Positions 40,471 through 40,866 of a stretch of DNA of 40,866 nucleotides are shown piece by piece. The notes beneath the pieces were generated by a model. It did not search any database. It was not told the origin of the DNA and saw nothing but the letters and a program-made list of their open reading frames with translations. The DNA comes from UBA3263 sp964586765 (lineage in GTDB: Bacteria; Bacteroidota; Bacteroidia; Bacteroidales; Muribaculaceae), in contig CAZPHN010000022.1 in the NCBI GenBank assembly GCA_964586765.1, positions 1 to 40,866 of the forward strand, given 5' to 3'. The position numbers were made by a program, and so were the translations under genes. Position 1 is the first letter of the stretch; every line of letters starts with the position of its first letter.

Positions 40471-40866
40471 AGATACGCTCTTGGGTGCGGTTTAGTCCGC
40501 CCCCGCCGCTTGGGCATCCCCTCCCCAGAAGGAGAGGCGGTGTTGTCGATTATTCAGAGCCGATGATTTTGCACTTCGGTCTTGAATCTACGTTATCATT
40601 TCATCGAGATTGAGTTAGTAGCTTTGTATTTATTTTAATTCACGAAGTCGATATAGGTCTAAGTCGCTGTCGTACAGAATCCGTACAAAATGGTGCATAA
40701 AAACGCCTAACACTGACAGTTGTCAGCATTAGGCGTTCTTGAATGTATTAAGCTTTATCGCTCAGTAACAGTCAGTTGCTGTCAATATAAACCATTGATA
40801 AACAACTAATTACTTGCCGATGCAATTTATTCACATCTATAATATTCAGCACTTCTGCAATTTAAT
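40471..40866. other. Non-coding flank right of the IS element
   Basis: About 400 bases without a supported gene. It holds a G/C-rich segment with a small hairpin at 40520-40537, an A/T-rich stretch, two spaced GTAC-containing copies (CGTACAGAATCCGTACAA, 40672-40689) and a strong hairpin at 40702-40737. The last ~120 bases contain no open frame long enough to judge; a gene may end beyond the window. Confidence 0.5.
40702..40737 (-). terminator. Terminator for a minus-strand gene beyond the window
   Basis: AACGCCTAA and TTAGGCGTT (40702-40710, 40729-40737) plus an inner CTGAC/GTCAG stem form a long hairpin. On the minus strand it is followed by TTTTATG, so it probably ends a leftward transcript coming from outside the window. 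Confidence 0.6.

Noticed and set aside
1..40866. CRISPR array, rRNA operon or prophage
   Set aside because: No regularly spaced repeats, rRNA sequence or phage structural genes were seen on either strand.

Overview
The window is typical Bacteroidota DNA, most likely from the order Bacteroidales (gut Muribaculaceae/Bacteroides-like; family level is inference). Evidence: promoters match the Bacteroidota sigma-ABfr form (TTTG, 19-22 bases, TAnnTTTG), Shine-Dalgarno sequences are weak, and the gene families are characteristic (DUF4270, OmpP1/FadL, TonB-receptor-like barrels, Wza/Wzc/PHP-phosphatase exopolysaccharide genes, ECF sigma/anti-sigma pairs).

Layout. (1) 1-887, minus strand: the 5' part of ribose-phosphate pyrophosphokinase (prs) and a tRNA-Leu(UAG) with a near-perfect promoter. 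(2) 913-8436, plus strand: a five-gene envelope-stress-like operon of ECF sigma factor, one-pass anti-sigma protein, Spy/CpxP-like periplasmic protein, giant alpha-2-macroglobulin without a thioester motif, and a membrane-anchored HTH-type protein. (3) 8490-12865, plus: a TonB-receptor-like outer-membrane barrel and a patatin phospholipase with its own C-terminal barrel. (4) 12850-22530, minus: a compact seven-gene operon in which every product carries an export signal or membrane segments: CHASE2 membrane protein, FecR-like protein, WD40 propeller with an OmpA-like C-terminus, TPR-caspase with intact His/Cys dyad, DUF4384 protein, small secreted protein, transglutaminase-like cysteine enzyme. 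This is the most unusual part of the window and looks like an envelope-located caspase system. (5) 22584-24948, minus: DUF4270 protein and a glycogen-synthase-like N-terminal domain that lacks the family's ADP-glucose loop. (6) 25015-28778, plus: DUF308 membrane protein, a secreted Trp/Gly/Ser-rich low-complexity protein, and an OmpP1/FadL-family barrel. (7) 28799-31130, plus: a VTC-domain / DUF4956 / DUF2490-like operon, probably linked to polyphosphate. (8) 31136-31729, minus: an orphan nucleotidyltransferase-fold protein. (9) 31835-38964, plus: exopolysaccharide export and assembly genes (Wza-like, Wzc-like tyrosine kinase, PHP phosphatase, CapD/PglF-like dehydratase) and a secreted protein with a sorting-domain-like tail. 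(10) 38965-40866: mostly non-coding, with an intact IS30-family element on the minus strand.

How the parts may work together: regions 2, 3, 4, 6 and 9 all concern the cell envelope. In region 4 a CHASE2 sensor, a propeller scaffold and a TPR-caspase are predicted to be co-expressed. The propeller and caspase proteins appear to share a previously unremarked domain of about 130 residues, which suggests they contact a common partner or each other. The exopolysaccharide block is bracketed by an exact 26-base inverted repeat, one copy of which is the end of the IS30 element.
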